Shown here piece by piece: positions 5,616 to 5,678 of a stretch of 5,678 nucleotides of DNA. A model generated the notes under the pieces. It made no database searches. It was not told where the DNA came from and worked only from the letters and a program-made list of their open reading frames with translations. The DNA lies in contig CAKQSU010000086.1 of assembly GCA_934273135.1 (NCBI GenBank), positions 1-5,678 on the forward strand. The letters run 5' to 3'. Position numbers and translations under genes: made by a program. The stretch's first letter is position 1. Each line of letters starts with the position of its first letter. Origin of the DNA: an uncultured Clostridia bacterium. Lineage in GTDB: Bacteria; Bacillota; Clostridia; Christensenellales; Borkfalkiaceae.

Positions 5616-5678
5616 TCATAATTCCCTACGGTCTGTAATCGCCCTACTCAACGACCCCACGTCGGCATACTCTATATC
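5616..5678 (-). CDS. Possible 3' end of a minus-strand gene (20 codons visible)
   Basis: Reading in from the right edge on the minus strand, one frame stays open for 20 codons (DIEYADVGSLSRAITDRREL) to a TGA at 5616-5618; the other two minus frames close within the same stretch. The peptide is not one I can assign. It uses AGG for Arg twice, which may mark it as chance or as repeat-element sequence. No terminator separates it from the heptamer array. Treat it as tentative. Confidence 0.2.
   Translation of the reverse strand, partial: DIEYADVGSLSRAITDRREL

Noticed and set aside
1..5678. CRISPR array, tRNA, rRNA, transposase or toxin-antitoxin pair.
   Set aside because: No regularly spaced identical repeats with unique spacers, no cloverleaf or rRNA sequence and no transposase or small toxin-like frame were seen.

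Overview
The window looks like a chromosomal segment from an anaerobic Clostridia-type member of the Bacillota, probably an uncultured gut lineage. Evidence for this is a Cys-rich surface-protein repeat of the 'GLTEGKHC..C' kind common in gut clostridia, strong AGAGGA/AAGGAG Shine-Dalgarno sites, consensus sigma-A promoter elements, A/T-rich spacers and intergenic heptamer repeats. The exact genus cannot be read from the sequence.

Layout. (1) Positions 1-782, plus strand: the 3' part of a surface or secreted protein gene whose start lies left of the window. It has three 41-residue Cys repeats, a further Cys-pair segment, an Ig-like domain and a C-terminal transmembrane helix. (2) Positions 818-847: a 13-bp hairpin terminator between convergent genes, usable from both sides. 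(3) Positions 3580-897, minus strand: a two-gene operon. Its first gene is a stand-alone 2-oxoacid dehydrogenase E2-type acyltransferase-like protein in which the usual catalytic His of DHRxxDG is Glu. Its second gene is a complete 579-residue acyl-CoA synthetase/AMP ligase. A near-ideal promoter (TTGACA, 18 bp, TATAAT) lies at 3679-3708, with a weaker possible second promoter just upstream and a leader of about 90 nt carrying two 12-bp near-identical direct repeats. (4) Positions 3895-3933: the terminator of malQ. (5) Positions 5437-3956, minus strand: complete malQ, a GH77 4-alpha-glucanotransferase. (6) Positions 5438-5678: the malQ leader, an inverted array of A(G/A)TTGAA heptamers that overlaps a plausible malQ promoter, and at the right edge a short open frame that may be the tail of another minus-strand gene.

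How the genes work together. malQ serves maltodextrin/glycogen metabolism and has its own promoter and terminator, so it is not co-transcribed with the ligase operon. In the operon, the ligase would activate a carboxylic acid to an acyl-AMP and then an acyl-CoA, and the E2-like protein is a candidate partner acting on the acyl group; the substrate and acceptor cannot be read from the sequence. The surface protein is unrelated in function. I see no mobile element, CRISPR array, tRNA or rRNA, and no clear defence system. The least explained items are the His-less E2-like/ligase pair and the heptamer inverted repeat.
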